From Pseudonocardia sp. (GTDB taxonomy: Bacteria; Actinomycetota; Actinomycetes; Mycobacteriales; Pseudonocardiaceae), in the NCBI RefSeq assembly GCF_025465255.1, contig NZ_JAODNI010000141.1, positions 1-64,000 on the forward strand: a DNA stretch of 64,000 nucleotides, given 5' to 3'. Numbering within the stretch: position 1 is the stretch's first letter; each line of letters starts with the position of its first letter. Shown here one piece after another: positions 25,199 through 34,059 of this stretch. Under the pieces are notes generated by a model that ran no database searches, had not been told where the DNA came from, and saw only the letters and a program-made list of their open reading frames with translations. Position numbers and translations under genes: made by a program.

Positions 25199-25553
25199 TC
25201 GCCGGTGGCTCGGGGCCGGACGGACCCGGCCACCCCGGTATTCGCGAATTGCGGTGTCGGCAGGACCGTTCAGAGCAGGCGATAGGGGCCCGACATTGCG
25301 CCGTTCGCCGCACCCGACAATTCCCTGGGCGTTTCTTCCGCTCCTCTCGGCCGTTGAAAGGAACAGGAGCCGCGACGGTGACGCCGCCGCGATTCCGGGC
25401 GTCCGTGATGTCCTTCCGTGGGGTTGCGGGACCGCCCGGGTGCGGAACGCGAACCGATCGGCCCTCCTGCCGGTAGGGAGTGCAGGTGGGCCGGTCGGTG
25501 CCCCGCCCGGCCCGCGTGGGGCATGAACCGGGCCGCAACGGGCACCCCGCACC
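25199..25553. other. 355-base spacer of lower GC with a 10-bp palindrome
   Basis: No gene is supported. ATTCGCGAAT at 25240-25249 is a perfect palindrome. A short frame GTG 25378 to TAG 25476 (32 residues) has AGGAACAGGAG upstream, but its sequence looks non-coding. The spacer should hold the promoter of the SDR gene. Confidence 0.5.
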
Positions 25554-26516
25554 ATGACCGATCCGAACCACCGTTCCCCCCGACCGGTCGCGCTGGTCAC
25601 CGGCGCCAGCCGCGGACTGGGCTTCCTGATCGCCCGCGAGCTCGCCGACCGCGGCCACGACCTCGTGATCTGTGCCCGCTCCGCGGAGGGCCTCGCCGAC
25701 GCGGCGGCAGACCTGCGCGGGCACGGCGGCGCCGTCGAGACCGTCGCGGCGGACGTCGGGGTGAAGGAGCAGGCCGAACGCGTCGTGGCCGCCGCGCGGG
25801 AGCGGTTCGGGCGGCTGGACGTCCTGGTCACCAACGCCGGGATCATCCAGGTGGGCCCCGCCGAGGAGTTCGGGACCCGGGACTACGCCCAGATCATGGA
25901 CGCCGTCTTCTGGGGCGCCCTGCACCCGACGCTCGCCGCGATGCCGCTGCTGCGCCAGTCCCGGGGACGCGTCCTCGCGATCACCTCGGTCGGCGGGAAG
26001 CTGCCCGCACCGCACCTGCTGCCGTACACCGCGGCGAAGCACGCGCAGGTCGGGTTCGCCGAGGGGCTCCGCGTGGAGGCCGCCGGGCAGGGCGTGTCGG
26101 TGACCGTCGGCGTCCCCGGGCTGATGCGCACCGGTTCCACCCGCAACGCGCTGCTCGCCGGTGACCGCGAGCGCGAGCGGCAGTGGTTCACGACCGCGGC
26201 GAGCGTGCCCGTTCTGTCCATGGACGCCGAACGCGCGGCTCGCCGGCTGGTCGAGGCGGCGCTGCGCGGTCGGCCGGAGATCATCCTGACCCCCCTGGCG
26301 AAGCTCGGCGTCCGCTTCCACGCGCTCGCGCCGTCGACCTCGCTCCGGGTGGTCTCCCTGGTCGCCCGGCTGCTCCCGGGCGCCTCCGGGTCCGGGAAGC
26401 CGGTGCCGGGGCATGCCATCGGCCGCCAGCCCGGCTGGTTCGACCGGCTGACCGGCCGGGACCGGCGCGCCGCCGAGCGCTGGCAGGAGCTGGACGACCA
26501 GGCCCCCGCTTCCTAG
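25554..26516 (+). CDS. short-chain dehydrogenase/reductase
   Basis: A 320-residue SDR-family NAD(P)-dependent oxidoreductase. The cofactor motif TGASRGLG is at about residues 17-24, NAG at about 91-93, the catalytic Ser in ITSVGGK (about 143) and the Y-x3-K in PYTAAKHAQ (about 156-160). Substrate not predictable. A C-terminal extension of about 60 residues beyond the SDR core contains a hydrophobic segment and ends in a basic then acidic tail, as in membrane-associated SDRs. It stops one base from the convergent Ku stop. Confidence 0.85.
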   Translation: MTDPNHRSPRPVALVTGASRGLGFLIARELADRGHDLVICARSAEGLADAAADLRGHGGAVETVAADVGVKEQAERVVAAARERFGRLDVLVTNAGIIQVGPAEEFGTRDYAQIMDAVFWGALHPTLAAMPLLRQSRGRVLAITSVGGKLPAPHLLPYTAAKHAQVGFAEGLRVEAAGQGVSVTVGVPGLMRTGSTRNALLAGDRERERQWFTTAASVPVLSMDAERAARRLVEAALRGRPEIILTPLAKLGVRFHALAPSTSLRVVSLVARLLPGASGSGKPVPGHAIGRQPGWFDRLTGRDRRAAERWQELDDQAPAS

Positions 26517-26517
26517 C

Positions 26518-27501
26518 CTAGGAGGCCTTCCGGACGGCGTCCGCGAGCTGCTCCTTCGACATCGACGAGCGGCCGCTGACGTCGAGCTCGCGGGCCCGCT
26601 CGAGGAGCTCGGACTTCGTCGCGGACCCGAGGTCCTTCTCCCCCTTCTTCTCCTTCCCCGCCTTCTTCGAGCCGGACTTCTCCTCGGCGCCGGCCTGCTC
26701 CGAGCCGGAACCGCCCTTCCCGCGGGCCGCCTCCACGCTGCGCTGAAGCGCGGCGAGCAGGTCCGTCATGTCCGTCGGGTCCGGCGGCTCCGCCTCGCTG
26801 ACGATCTCCCGGCCCTCGCGCTTGTCCTCGATCAGCTTCTCGACGCGCTCGCGGTAGGAGTCGTGGTACTGCTCCGGCTTCCACGGCCCGCTCATCGCGT
26901 CGATCAGCCGCATCGCCATCGCGAGCTCCTTGTCGTCCTTCCGCACCTCGCGCGGGGACGGCAGATCCAGCTCCTCGTGCGGGTCGCGGATCTCGTCCGC
27001 GAAGTAGAGCGTCTCCAGCGCGAGGACGTCCCGGTCCGGCCGGATCGCGGCGAGGTACTCCTTGCCGCGCATCACGAACGTGCCGACCGCGGCCCGGTTG
27101 CTGTCCGACAGGGCCTGCAGCAGCAGCGCGTAGGGCCGGTGGTACTCCTCGCCGGTCGGCGCGAGCCAGTAGGTGCGCTGGTAGTAGATCGGGTCGATCT
27201 CGTCGAGGTCGACGAACTCCGAGATCTCCAGGTTCCGGGACCGTCCGGGGGCGATGGCCTCGAGCTCGTCCGGTTCGACGACGACGTGCTTGCCGTCCCC
27301 GACGTCCGCGCCCTTGACGATGTCGCCGTACTCGACCTCGTCGCCGGTCCGTTCGTTGACGCGCTGGTTGCGCACCCGGTCCGCGGTGCCGCGCTCGAAC
27401 TGGTGGAAATGGACCGTGTGGTCCTCGGTCGCGCTGTACACGCCCACGGGGATCGACACCAGCCCGAAGCTGATCGAGCCCGTCCAGATCGCCCTGGCCA
27501 T
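26518..27501 (-). CDS. ku: Ku DNA-end-binding protein
   Basis: A 327-residue Ku protein that forms a ring on broken DNA ends and recruits LigD. It starts MARAIWTGSISFGLVSIPVG, the standard bacterial Ku N-terminus, and the Ku core continues through RNLEISEFVDLDEIDPIYY and MRLIDAMSGPWKPEQYHDSY. A Lys/Glu-rich linker (about residues 265-290) is followed by a SAP-like DNA-binding tail, ATKSELLERARELDVSGR. ATG at 27501 has GAGGCGAGG just upstream. A GGGTAG about 35 bases upstream (complement of 27537-27542) may be a stress promoter element. The ligD gene is 24 kb away rather than adjacent. Confidence 0.93.
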   Translation of the reverse strand: MARAIWTGSISFGLVSIPVGVYSATEDHTVHFHQFERGTADRVRNQRVNERTGDEVEYGDIVKGADVGDGKHVVVEPDELEAIAPGRSRNLEISEFVDLDEIDPIYYQRTYWLAPTGEEYHRPYALLLQALSDSNRAAVGTFVMRGKEYLAAIRPDRDVLALETLYFADEIRDPHEELDLPSPREVRKDDKELAMAMRLIDAMSGPWKPEQYHDSYRERVEKLIEDKREGREIVSEAEPPDPTDMTDLLAALQRSVEAARGKGGSGSEQAGAEEKSGSKKAGKEKKGEKDLGSATKSELLERARELDVSGRSSMSKEQLADAVRKAS

Positions 27502-28002
27502 CGTCCTCGCCTCCACCGACGCCGTCCTGACCAGGGCTACCCACATCGGCGCGCCCCTGCACCCGGGACCGGTCGCCTCACTCCGTTACAGGGGTGAGCC
27601 CCGCCGCGCCGGCGCTCATCGGTGATCTCCGTGGCGATGAGAATTCCGGACATTCGCGGCCCCCTATTCGACGCGTGTAGCCTTTTCTCCATAGACACCC
27701 CGGTCGCCGTGCCGCAACCGGTGCCCGGCACGGAGCGGGGTGGAAAGGCGGCCGCGATATCGCCGAAGGTCGCCGATCATGTCGGACGGGAATGCGCGAT
27801 TCGCGTGCCCGAATCGACGTCCGCGGTGAATGCCGCACACGATCAGGTCGCGCCGGTCGGTGAAAGCCCCCCTTCCGACCGGCGCGGCCTCCCCGGCTCT
27901 CCCGGTTCGGAGGTGATCTCGGTACGGGCTCCCCCGTTCCGTCCCGGTGCGACCCCCGCGGGTCGGCGAGCGCAGGGCCGCGGATCCGGACACCATGTCC
28001 GG
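27502..28002. other. 501-base intergenic region, no gene supported
   Basis: It lies between the divergent ku and WcbI-like genes. Around 27630-27850 base composition is less GC-rich than the neighbours. Open frames exist on both strands, but none shows family likeness or a good ribosome site, apart from a minus-strand frame near 27690 with GGAGAAAAGG that I do not accept. No tRNA, riboswitch or repeat was recognised. Confidence 0.5.
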
Positions 28003-28899
28003 ATGGATCCGGGGCGTCGAGCTGACTACGCGGACTTCTACGACCCCGCCGACGGGCCGGTCGCGCTGGTGCACGGAGACTGCCAGGCCGAGTCCCTGCG
28101 GGTCGTGCTCGCCGGGTCACCGACGTTCCCCCACCGCACCGTCCGGATGCCGCCGGTGCACGAGCTCACGGCGGCCGACCTGCCGGCCCTGCACGCCCTG
28201 CTCGCCCGGACGCGGCTGCTGCTGAGCCAGCCGGTGCGCGACGACCACCGCGACCTGCCGCTGGGCACGCGCCAGCTCGCCGCCCTGCTACCGGCGGACG
28301 CGCAGGTACTGCGCTGGCCGGTGATCCGCTACGCGGGACTGCACCCGTGGTCCGCGATCGTGCGGCACACGGCGGACCGCTCGCTCGTCCCGCCCGCCGT
28401 GCCGTACCACGACCTGCGCACCCTGGCGATGGCCGCGGGGCGGCCCGCCCCGAAGGAACCGGCGGACGGGGCGGCGCTGCGCGAGGCGACCGCGCTGTCG
28501 GTCTCGCAGCTGGCGCACCGCGAGCGCTGCGACGCCGACGTCGGGGTGTCCGACCTGCTCGTCGGGCTCGGAGCCGCGGCGGCGCACACGCTCGACCATC
28601 CCGGGAACCCGGTACTCGTCGCGCTCGCCCGGCGGCTCCAGGAGGCCGCGGGCTGGCCGGCCGACGCCCCGGATCCCGGCCGGACCCTGCTCGGCGGGAT
28701 CCGGTCGCCCCTGACGGCGCCGGTCCTCGCCGCGCTCGACCTGGACGCCCCGGAACGTCCGCACTGGACGGTCGACGGCCGTACCGTCGTCGAGGAGGCC
28801 GTCCGCGAGGCGCAGCTCGCCTGGTACCGCGAGCACCCCGCCTGGATCGCCGCGGGCCTGGCCCGGCACGCGGACGCCCTGCGCGTCCTGGGCCTCTGA
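28003..28899 (+). CDS. WcbI-like polysaccharide-biosynthesis acetyltransferase family protein
   Basis: A 298-residue protein. Near the N-terminus, VALVHGDCQAESLRVVL (about residues 17-33) matches the G-N/D-C-Q-A motif that begins WcbI-family proteins, an enzyme family linked to capsule polysaccharide acetylation. RPVIRYAGLHPW (about 106) and the His-rich RHTADRSL follow. There is no signal peptide and no neighbouring polysaccharide genes, so the substrate here is unknown. ATG at 28003 is chosen because the longer upstream frame has no family likeness. The stop is 9 bases from the convergent HAD gene. Confidence 0.65.
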   Translation: MDPGRRADYADFYDPADGPVALVHGDCQAESLRVVLAGSPTFPHRTVRMPPVHELTAADLPALHALLARTRLLLSQPVRDDHRDLPLGTRQLAALLPADAQVLRWPVIRYAGLHPWSAIVRHTADRSLVPPAVPYHDLRTLAMAAGRPAPKEPADGAALREATALSVSQLAHRERCDADVGVSDLLVGLGAAAAHTLDHPGNPVLVALARRLQEAAGWPADAPDPGRTLLGGIRSPLTAPVLAALDLDAPERPHWTVDGRTVVEEAVREAQLAWYREHPAWIAAGLARHADALRVLGL

Positions 28900-28908
28900 C
28901 CCACCCGG

Positions 28909-29568
28909 TCAGGTCCCGGCCAGCTCCGTGCGGTCCAGCTGCTCGCGGAGCTGCGGGAGGGAGTCGAAGACCTCCTTCGCGCCGGACTCCTTCAGCTCCT
29001 CCACCGAGAACCCGCCGGTCCGGATCGCGTACCCGGGGTACCCGGCGCGCCCCGCGGCCTCGAAGTCCCACACCGAGTCCCCGACGACGACGGCGGACCG
29101 CCCGCCGACCTTCTCCAACGCGACGACGAGCAGGTCCGGCGCCGGCTTCGTCCGCTCGACGTCCTCGCTCGTCGTCCAGGCCTCGCACAGCTCTCGGCCA
29201 CCGAAGAGGTCCAGGTAGGCGTCCACATGGTCCGGTTTCCCGGAGCTCGCCAGCACCACCGTGAAGCCGCGCTCCCGGACTTCCGTCAGCAGCTCCCGCA
29301 CGCCCTCGAACGGCTGGACCTCCTTCAGCAGCGGCTGGAACTCCTCGGCCCACGCCGCGCGGAGACCATCGCCGTGCTCCTCCTCCAGCCGCTTCCCCGC
29401 GACGGCCGCGACGAGCTGGTCCCCGCCCATCCCGATCGCCCGGTGCAGCCGCCAGACGGGCAGCGTCACGTCGTAGCGGCGGAAGGCGCGGAACCAGGCC
29501 AGCGCGTGGTGGTAGTTCGTGTCGACGAGGGTGCCGTCGACGTCGAAGATCGCCGTGTCCGCGGCCAT
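28909..29568 (-). CDS. HAD-superfamily hydrolase
   Basis: A 219-residue phosphatase of the beta-phosphoglucomutase/phosphoglycolate-phosphatase-like branch: AIFDVDGTLVDTNY with the Asp nucleophile (D9/D11), VVLASSGKPDHVDAY (motif II, about 109), Lys of motif III in RTKPAPDLL (about 145) and VVVGDSVWDFEAA (motif IV, about 163). The helical cap lies between residues 15 and 85. It starts in a TGATG overlap with the stop of the pyruvate-oxidase-like gene, so translation is coupled. It may dephosphorylate acetyl phosphate or a related product, but that is only context. Confidence 0.85.
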   Translation of the reverse strand: MAADTAIFDVDGTLVDTNYHHALAWFRAFRRYDVTLPVWRLHRAIGMGGDQLVAAVAGKRLEEEHGDGLRAAWAEEFQPLLKEVQPFEGVRELLTEVRERGFTVVLASSGKPDHVDAYLDLFGGRELCEAWTTSEDVERTKPAPDLLVVALEKVGGRSAVVVGDSVWDFEAAGRAGYPGYAIRTGGFSVEELKESGAKEVFDSLPQLREQLDRTELAGT

Positions 29569-31298
29569 CAGGAGTCTCCCGCCGACTTCACGGTCTCGGT
29601 GAGCTTCGCGACGGCGAAACCCCACGCCTGGGACACGGACGTCTTGGGCGGTACCGCGATCTCCTCCGGGTTGGTGACGACGTCCAGCAGCACAGGGCCG
29701 TCGTGCGCGAGGGCCTCCTGCACGGCGGCGTCGAGCTCGTCCGCCTTCTCCACGCGTACCCCGTGCAGCCCGCACGCCCGGCCGACGGCGCCCAGGTCCG
29801 GGTTCTCCAGCACGGTGCCGTGCTCCGGCAGCCCGGCCTGCTCCTGCTCGAGCTTGACCATCCCGAGTCGGGAGTTGTCGAACACCACCAATTTGACCGG
29901 CAGCGCGTAGGCCACGGCGGTGAGGATGTCCCCCAGCAGCATCGTCAGCCCGCCGTCCCCGCAGAACGCGACGACCTGCCGGTTGCGATCCAGCGCGGCC
30001 GCGCCGAGGGCCTGCGGCATCGCGTTTGCCATCGAGCCCAGGTTGTAGGAGCCCAACAGGCGTCGCGTGCCGGACATCGTCACGAACCGGGACAGCCAGA
30101 CCGTCGCCATACCGGTGTCCGAGGTGATCACGGCGTCGGCCGCCATGTGCCGGTCCAGGCTCGCGGCCAGCTGCTCGGGGCGGATGGCGTGGTCCGGGTT
30201 GTCGAAGACGCGCCGGATCCGGCCCAGCTTCTCGTGGTCGTACCGCGGGTCCGCGAGGTGCGACTGCCGCTCGGTCCACCGCTCCCAGTGGCCACGGCAG
30301 GATTCCAGGTGCCTGCGACTGCGGTCCCGCGTGGCCAGCATCGGCTTCAGCGCGGTGAGCGTCGCGCCCGCGTCCCCGACCAGCCCCAGGTCGACGTGCG
30401 TGCGGCGGCCGATGTGCTCGCCGTGCGCGTCGATCTGCACAACCGTCTTCCCCTCCGGGTACCACTCGCGGTAGGGGAAGTCCGTGCCGACCATGAGGAG
30501 CAGGTCGCAGTCGTCGAACGCCTGCTGGGCGGCCGGGTTGCCGATCAGCCCGGACTGCCCGACCTGGTAGGGGTTGTCCCGCTCCAGGCCCTCCTTCGCC
30601 TTCAGGGTGAGCACCATCGGGGCGGCGAGGCCGTCGGCCATCGCGAGAACCTCGTCCCGCGCCTCCCGGGCCCCCTGGCCGACGAGCAGGGTCACCCGGT
30701 CCGCGGCGTCGATCAGGTCGGCCGCCCGGCGCAGGAGGTCCGGCGCCGGCGCGGTCGCCGGATGGTGGTCGACGAAGCGCGGCACCCGTCCGTCCGGCAC
30801 CTCCTGCTCGCCGAGGTCCCCGGGCAGCGTCAGCACCGCGACGCCGCGCTGCTGGTTGGCCGAGTTCACGGCCATCTCCAGCAGGTAGGGCAGCTGCTCA
30901 GGGCTGGTGATCGTGCGCGAGAAGACCGCCACGTCGCTGAACAGGCGGTCGTTGTCGACCTCCTGGAAATAGTTGCTGCCCACCTCGGCGAGCGGGACCT
31001 GCCCGCAGATCGCCAGGACGGGCGCGTGCGACTTCTTCGCGTCGTAGAGGCCGTTGAGGAGGTGAACCGAGCCGGGGCCGACGGTGCCCATGCAGACGCC
31101 GAGGGTGCCGGTGAGCTGCGCCTGCGCCCCCGCGGCGAACGCGCCCGCCTCCTCGTGCCGCACGCCCACCCACTCCATGCGGTCCTCGGTGCGGATCGCG
31201 TTCGTGACGGGGTTCAGCGCGTCGCCGACCACGCCCCACACGGTGCGGACACCGTGCTCGGCGAGGGCGGTCACGAGCGTCGAGGCGACTGTCGCCAT
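29568..31298 (-). CDS. poxB: thiamine-pyrophosphate enzyme, pyruvate oxidase/dehydrogenase (PoxB-like)
   Basis: A 576-residue TPP-dependent enzyme. The N-terminal PYR domain has GVVGDALNPVTNAI and the Glu in GVRHEEAGAFAAGA (about residue 50); the central FAD-type domain follows; the C-terminal PP domain has the TPP/Mg motif AFCGDGGLTMLLGDILTAV, ending in VVFDNS (about 440-470). PoxB-type enzymes decarboxylate pyruvate to acetate at the membrane. ATG at 31298 is preceded by GGAGGAG. It is the first gene of a two-gene unit with the HAD hydrolase. A GGGTAG lies further upstream on the minus strand (complement of 31340-31345). Confidence 0.87.
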   Translation of the reverse strand: MATVASTLVTALAEHGVRTVWGVVGDALNPVTNAIRTEDRMEWVGVRHEEAGAFAAGAQAQLTGTLGVCMGTVGPGSVHLLNGLYDAKKSHAPVLAICGQVPLAEVGSNYFQEVDNDRLFSDVAVFSRTITSPEQLPYLLEMAVNSANQQRGVAVLTLPGDLGEQEVPDGRVPRFVDHHPATAPAPDLLRRAADLIDAADRVTLLVGQGAREARDEVLAMADGLAAPMVLTLKAKEGLERDNPYQVGQSGLIGNPAAQQAFDDCDLLLMVGTDFPYREWYPEGKTVVQIDAHGEHIGRRTHVDLGLVGDAGATLTALKPMLATRDRSRRHLESCRGHWERWTERQSHLADPRYDHEKLGRIRRVFDNPDHAIRPEQLAASLDRHMAADAVITSDTGMATVWLSRFVTMSGTRRLLGSYNLGSMANAMPQALGAAALDRNRQVVAFCGDGGLTMLLGDILTAVAYALPVKLVVFDNSRLGMVKLEQEQAGLPEHGTVLENPDLGAVGRACGLHGVRVEKADELDAAVQEALAHDGPVLLDVVTNPEEIAVPPKTSVSQAWGFAVAKLTETVKSAGDS

Positions 31299-31464
31299 GG
31301 GACTCCTCCAGCTGCGACGGGGTCTGCGGTCGCCACCGCCTACCCGGCAGCCCTTCTCGCTATGCACCGGTACCGGGAGGCACGCCGCTCCCGGTCCGCG
31401 CCCCGTGGGGGGTTACCCCGAAGGCCGTGGGGGAACCCCGAGCGAACCCGATCGGAGGTGGCCG

Positions 31465-32484
31465 GTGGCGCTCGCCACGCGGGAAGTGTTGTGCCCCAAA
31501 CGAATGCATTACGGACCGTGCGGCGGAGTCCGGGACGACCTGGCCTGCGAGATCGTGCCGGCCCGGTGCCCGTTCACCGTGCGGGACGAGCCGGTGCCCT
31601 GGTCCGGCCCCGATCCCCGCGACCGTCCCGAGCCCCCGCTGCTCACCCTCGCCGCGACCCGCCCGGTCGTCCTCACGGACCTGACGATCCCGCCCTTCGA
31701 CGAGAGGGGCCTCACCTCGGTCGTCGGGACCCTCGTGGGCTCCTGCGACGGGCTGCTGGTCGGCGAGCACCAGGGCCGGCCGGACTTCCCCCCGGCCCTG
31801 ATGACGGCGCTGGTCCGGGAGTCGGGCGGCGCACCGTGGATCACGCTGACCTGCCGGGACCGCAACCGGGTCGTCCTGGAGCAGGAGCTCGCCGGGCTCG
31901 TCACCGCCCGAGCGGCCGGGGTGCTCTGTGCGACCGGCGACGGCCGGGCGCCCGGGGTGCGGCCGGAGGTCACCCAGGTGTTCGACGTCGACGGCACCCA
32001 GCTCGCCGCGATGGCCGCCGCGGCGGGCCTGCCGGTCGCCGTCCCGGAGGCGCCGGAGGCTCCCCCGCAACGACTGCGCCCCGGCCGGCTGCGGGAGAAG
32101 CAACGGGCGGGAGCACAGTTCGCCATCCTCAACCACGTGGACTCCGCCACCCGCATGGCGCAGTTCGTGTCCGCCGCCCGCGCGGCGGGGGTGACGATCC
32201 CGCTGGTGGCGGGGGTCGCGGTCTACACCGACCCGCACTCCGCGGCCGTGCTGCAGAACTTCCCCGGCCTGCATCTCGACGAGGACCGGGTCGCGGCCGT
32301 CCTCGGCGCGCCGGACCCCGTGGCGGCCGGGATCGCGGAGGCGGTCGCGGAGGCCCGCGGGCTCCTGGCGCTCGACGGCGTCGTCGGCGTGAACCTGTCC
32401 GGGCTCGGCAGCTCGCACGGTCCGGCGGCGGGCGCGGAGATCAAGGCGGCGGTGGGCCGGGAGCTGATCGGCGGGTCGGCATGA
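31465..32484 (+). CDS. methylenetetrahydrofolate-reductase C-terminal-domain-containing protein
   Basis: A 339-residue protein. The N-terminus has CPKRMHYGPCGGVRDDLACE (about residues 12-31), the Cys-rich motif of MTHFR_C (PF12225) proteins; further Cys sits in ARCPF. The rest is a TIM-barrel like methylenetetrahydrofolate reductase, with LREKQRAGAQFAILNHVDSA (about 210-229) at a position where folate- or flavin-contacting residues lie in MetF. Fusing the zinc-binding domain ahead of a MetF-like barrel is typical of a one-carbon or corrinoid-linked group; the actual substrate is unknown. GTG at 31465 has GGAGG 6 bases upstream. The stop overlaps the start of the following remnant (ATGA). Confidence 0.78.
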   Translation: MALATREVLCPKRMHYGPCGGVRDDLACEIVPARCPFTVRDEPVPWSGPDPRDRPEPPLLTLAATRPVVLTDLTIPPFDERGLTSVVGTLVGSCDGLLVGEHQGRPDFPPALMTALVRESGGAPWITLTCRDRNRVVLEQELAGLVTARAAGVLCATGDGRAPGVRPEVTQVFDVDGTQLAAMAAAAGLPVAVPEAPEAPPQRLRPGRLREKQRAGAQFAILNHVDSATRMAQFVSAARAAGVTIPLVAGVAVYTDPHSAAVLQNFPGLHLDEDRVAAVLGAPDPVAAGIAEAVAEARGLLALDGVVGVNLSGLGSSHGPAAGAEIKAAVGRELIGGSA

Positions 32485-33006
32485 CGCTCGGGTCGCAGCA
32501 GGAGGACTCGGCGATGGAGCGCCGCGACGGCGATGCTGGGCCGCGCCGCCGTCGTCGGGTCCGGGGACCGGGTGCCGGTCCGCCCGGACTGGGCCGAGGT
32601 CGCGTGGTGCCTGGGCGTGCTCTGCACCGTCGACGCGAAGGCGGCGGTGCTGGCGGAGCTGCGCCGCCTCCTGCCCGCCGGGGCGTCGCTCGGGATCTTC
32701 GTGCTCGTCGCGCAGGTCCCGGACCCGCCCGATCCCCCGTCCGGCAACCACTTCCCCACCGACGCCGAGCTGGACGAGCTCCTGGACGCGGCCGGGTTCG
32801 CCGTCGCCGACCGGATCGGCCTGCGTGACCTCCCCGCCCCGGACCGGGACTGGAAGGACCGGGCGGACCGCGTCGAGGCGGCGATCGAGGCCGCCCGCGG
32901 CGACAGCCCCCGCTTCACCCAGGCGCAGGAGCAGGAACGGCGGTTGACCCGGCTGCTCGGCGACGGGGCGATCTCCGCGGAGCTGCTGCACGCCGTCGCC
33001 CGCTGA
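32481..33006 (+). pseudogene. truncated SAM-dependent methyltransferase remnant
   Basis: An ATG at 32481 overlaps the preceding stop and gives MTLGSQQEDSAMERRDGDAG before losing sense. In the +1 frame from about 32533 the reading AEVAWCLGVLCTVDAKAAVL then LRRLLPAGASLGIFVLVAQ and the helical end RLTRLLGDGAISAELLHAVA is a class I methyltransferase C-terminal half. The SAM-binding Gly-rich loop and the acidic residue that binds ribose are missing. So the first half of the Rossmann fold was deleted and the frame shifted. A separate short protein starting at ATG 32533 is possible but would not bind SAM. Confidence 0.68.
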
Positions 33007-33008
33007 CC

Positions 33009-33034
33009 GGATTTCCGGGCGGGGCAGCGGGTAC
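33009..33034 (+). promoter_or_regulatory. SigB/SigF-type promoter upstream of LLM gene
   Basis: GGATTT (33009-33014), 14 bases, then GGGTAC (33029-33034). The -10 ends 9 bases before ATG 33044. SigF/SigB factors prefer G-T-T-T at -35 and GGGTA(T/C) at -10, so this is the best-matched of the six elements. Confidence 0.5.
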
Positions 33035-33043
33035 GGCCTCCCC

Positions 33044-33997
33044 ATGGCGAGCATCGGTTACTTCCTGTCCTGCGAGCAGTACGGCCCCAAGGAGCTGGTC
33101 GAGCAGGCGCGCGCGGCCGAGCGGGCCGGGTTCGAGCGATTGTGGATCTCCGACCACTTCCACCCGTGGAACGACGAGCAGGGCCAGAGCCCGTTCGTCT
33201 GGTCGGTGATCGGCGCGCTGTCCGAGGCGGTGTCCCTGCCCGTCACGACCGCCGTGACCTGCCCGACCGTCCGCATCCATCCCGCGGTGATCGCCCAGGC
33301 CGCGGCGACGGCCGCCGTCCAGCTGGACGGGAGGTTCGTCCTCGGCGTCGGCAGCGGCGAGGCGCTCAACGAGCACATCCTGGGCGATCCGTGGCCGTCG
33401 CCGGGCGTGCGGCTGGCGATGCTGGAGGAGGCCGTGGAGGTCATCCGGCTGCTGCACCGCGGCGAGCAGGTCAGCCACCACGGCGAGTACTACGAGGTGC
33501 AGGAGGCGCGGATCTACACGCGCCCCGAGCAGCCCGTCCCGATCTACGTCTCCGGATTCGGTCCGCAGGCGACGAAGCTCGCCGGCCGGATCGGCGACGG
33601 CTACTGCACCGTCATGCCGGACGCCGACCTCGTCCGGGCCTTCCGCGAGTCCGGCGGCGGGGACAAGCCGGTCCAGGCGGGCATGAAGGTCTGCTGGGAC
33701 GCCGACCGCGAGGCCGCGCTGGACCGCGCCCACCGCCTGTGGGCCAACGACGTGCTGCCCGGCCAGCTCGCACAGACCCTCCCCCGCCCGCAGGACTTCG
33801 CGGCCGCCATGACCCTGGTGCCCCGCGAGCAGGTCGCGGAGGCCATCGTCTGCGGTGACGACCCGGAGGCGCACCTCGCCCGGGTGCAGGCCTACGTGGA
33901 CGCGGGCGTGGACGAGGTCTACGTGCAGCAGGTCGGCGAGGACCACGAGGGCTTCTTCCGGGGCTGGTCGGAGCAGGTCCTCCCGAAGCTGCGCTGA
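33044..33997 (+). CDS. LLM-class F420-dependent oxidoreductase (TIGR03557/G6PD-like)
   Basis: A 317-residue TIM barrel. Landmarks are IGYFLSCEQYGPKELVEQAR at the N-terminus, LWISDHFHPWNDEQGQSP (about 35-52), VGSGEALNEHILGDPWP (about 105-121), IYVSGFGPQATKLAGRIGDG (about 167-186) and the end YVQQVGEDHEGFFRGW, all typical of the F420-dependent glucose-6-phosphate-dehydrogenase-like LLM group. The actual substrate is not predictable. It has a SigB/SigF-type promoter and is followed by a ferredoxin-reductase-like gene with the same type of element, then by a sigma factor gene. Confidence 0.87.
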   Translation: MASIGYFLSCEQYGPKELVEQARAAERAGFERLWISDHFHPWNDEQGQSPFVWSVIGALSEAVSLPVTTAVTCPTVRIHPAVIAQAAATAAVQLDGRFVLGVGSGEALNEHILGDPWPSPGVRLAMLEEAVEVIRLLHRGEQVSHHGEYYEVQEARIYTRPEQPVPIYVSGFGPQATKLAGRIGDGYCTVMPDADLVRAFRESGGGDKPVQAGMKVCWDADREAALDRAHRLWANDVLPGQLAQTLPRPQDFAAAMTLVPREQVAEAIVCGDDPEAHLARVQAYVDAGVDEVYVQQVGEDHEGFFRGWSEQVLPKLR

Positions 33998-34059
33998 GCC
34001 GAACCCGCACCGGGCCGAAGCCGCACCGGACCCACCCTGCACTGGGCCGCGCGCATCCT

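Noticed and set aside
25378..25476. 32-codon frame with a ribosome-site-like AGGAACAGGAG
   Set aside because: The peptide is Arg/Pro/Ser-rich with random composition and no likeness; listed only as part of the spacer.
27537..27731. Minus-strand 64-codon frame between ku and the WcbI-like gene
   Set aside because: No family likeness; its end overlaps the likely ku promoter region.
31340..31345. GGGTAG (minus strand) as promoter of the pyruvate-oxidase-like gene
   Set aside because: It lies about 40 bases from the ATG, unlike the 8-9 base group, and has no -35; noted but not counted in the set.
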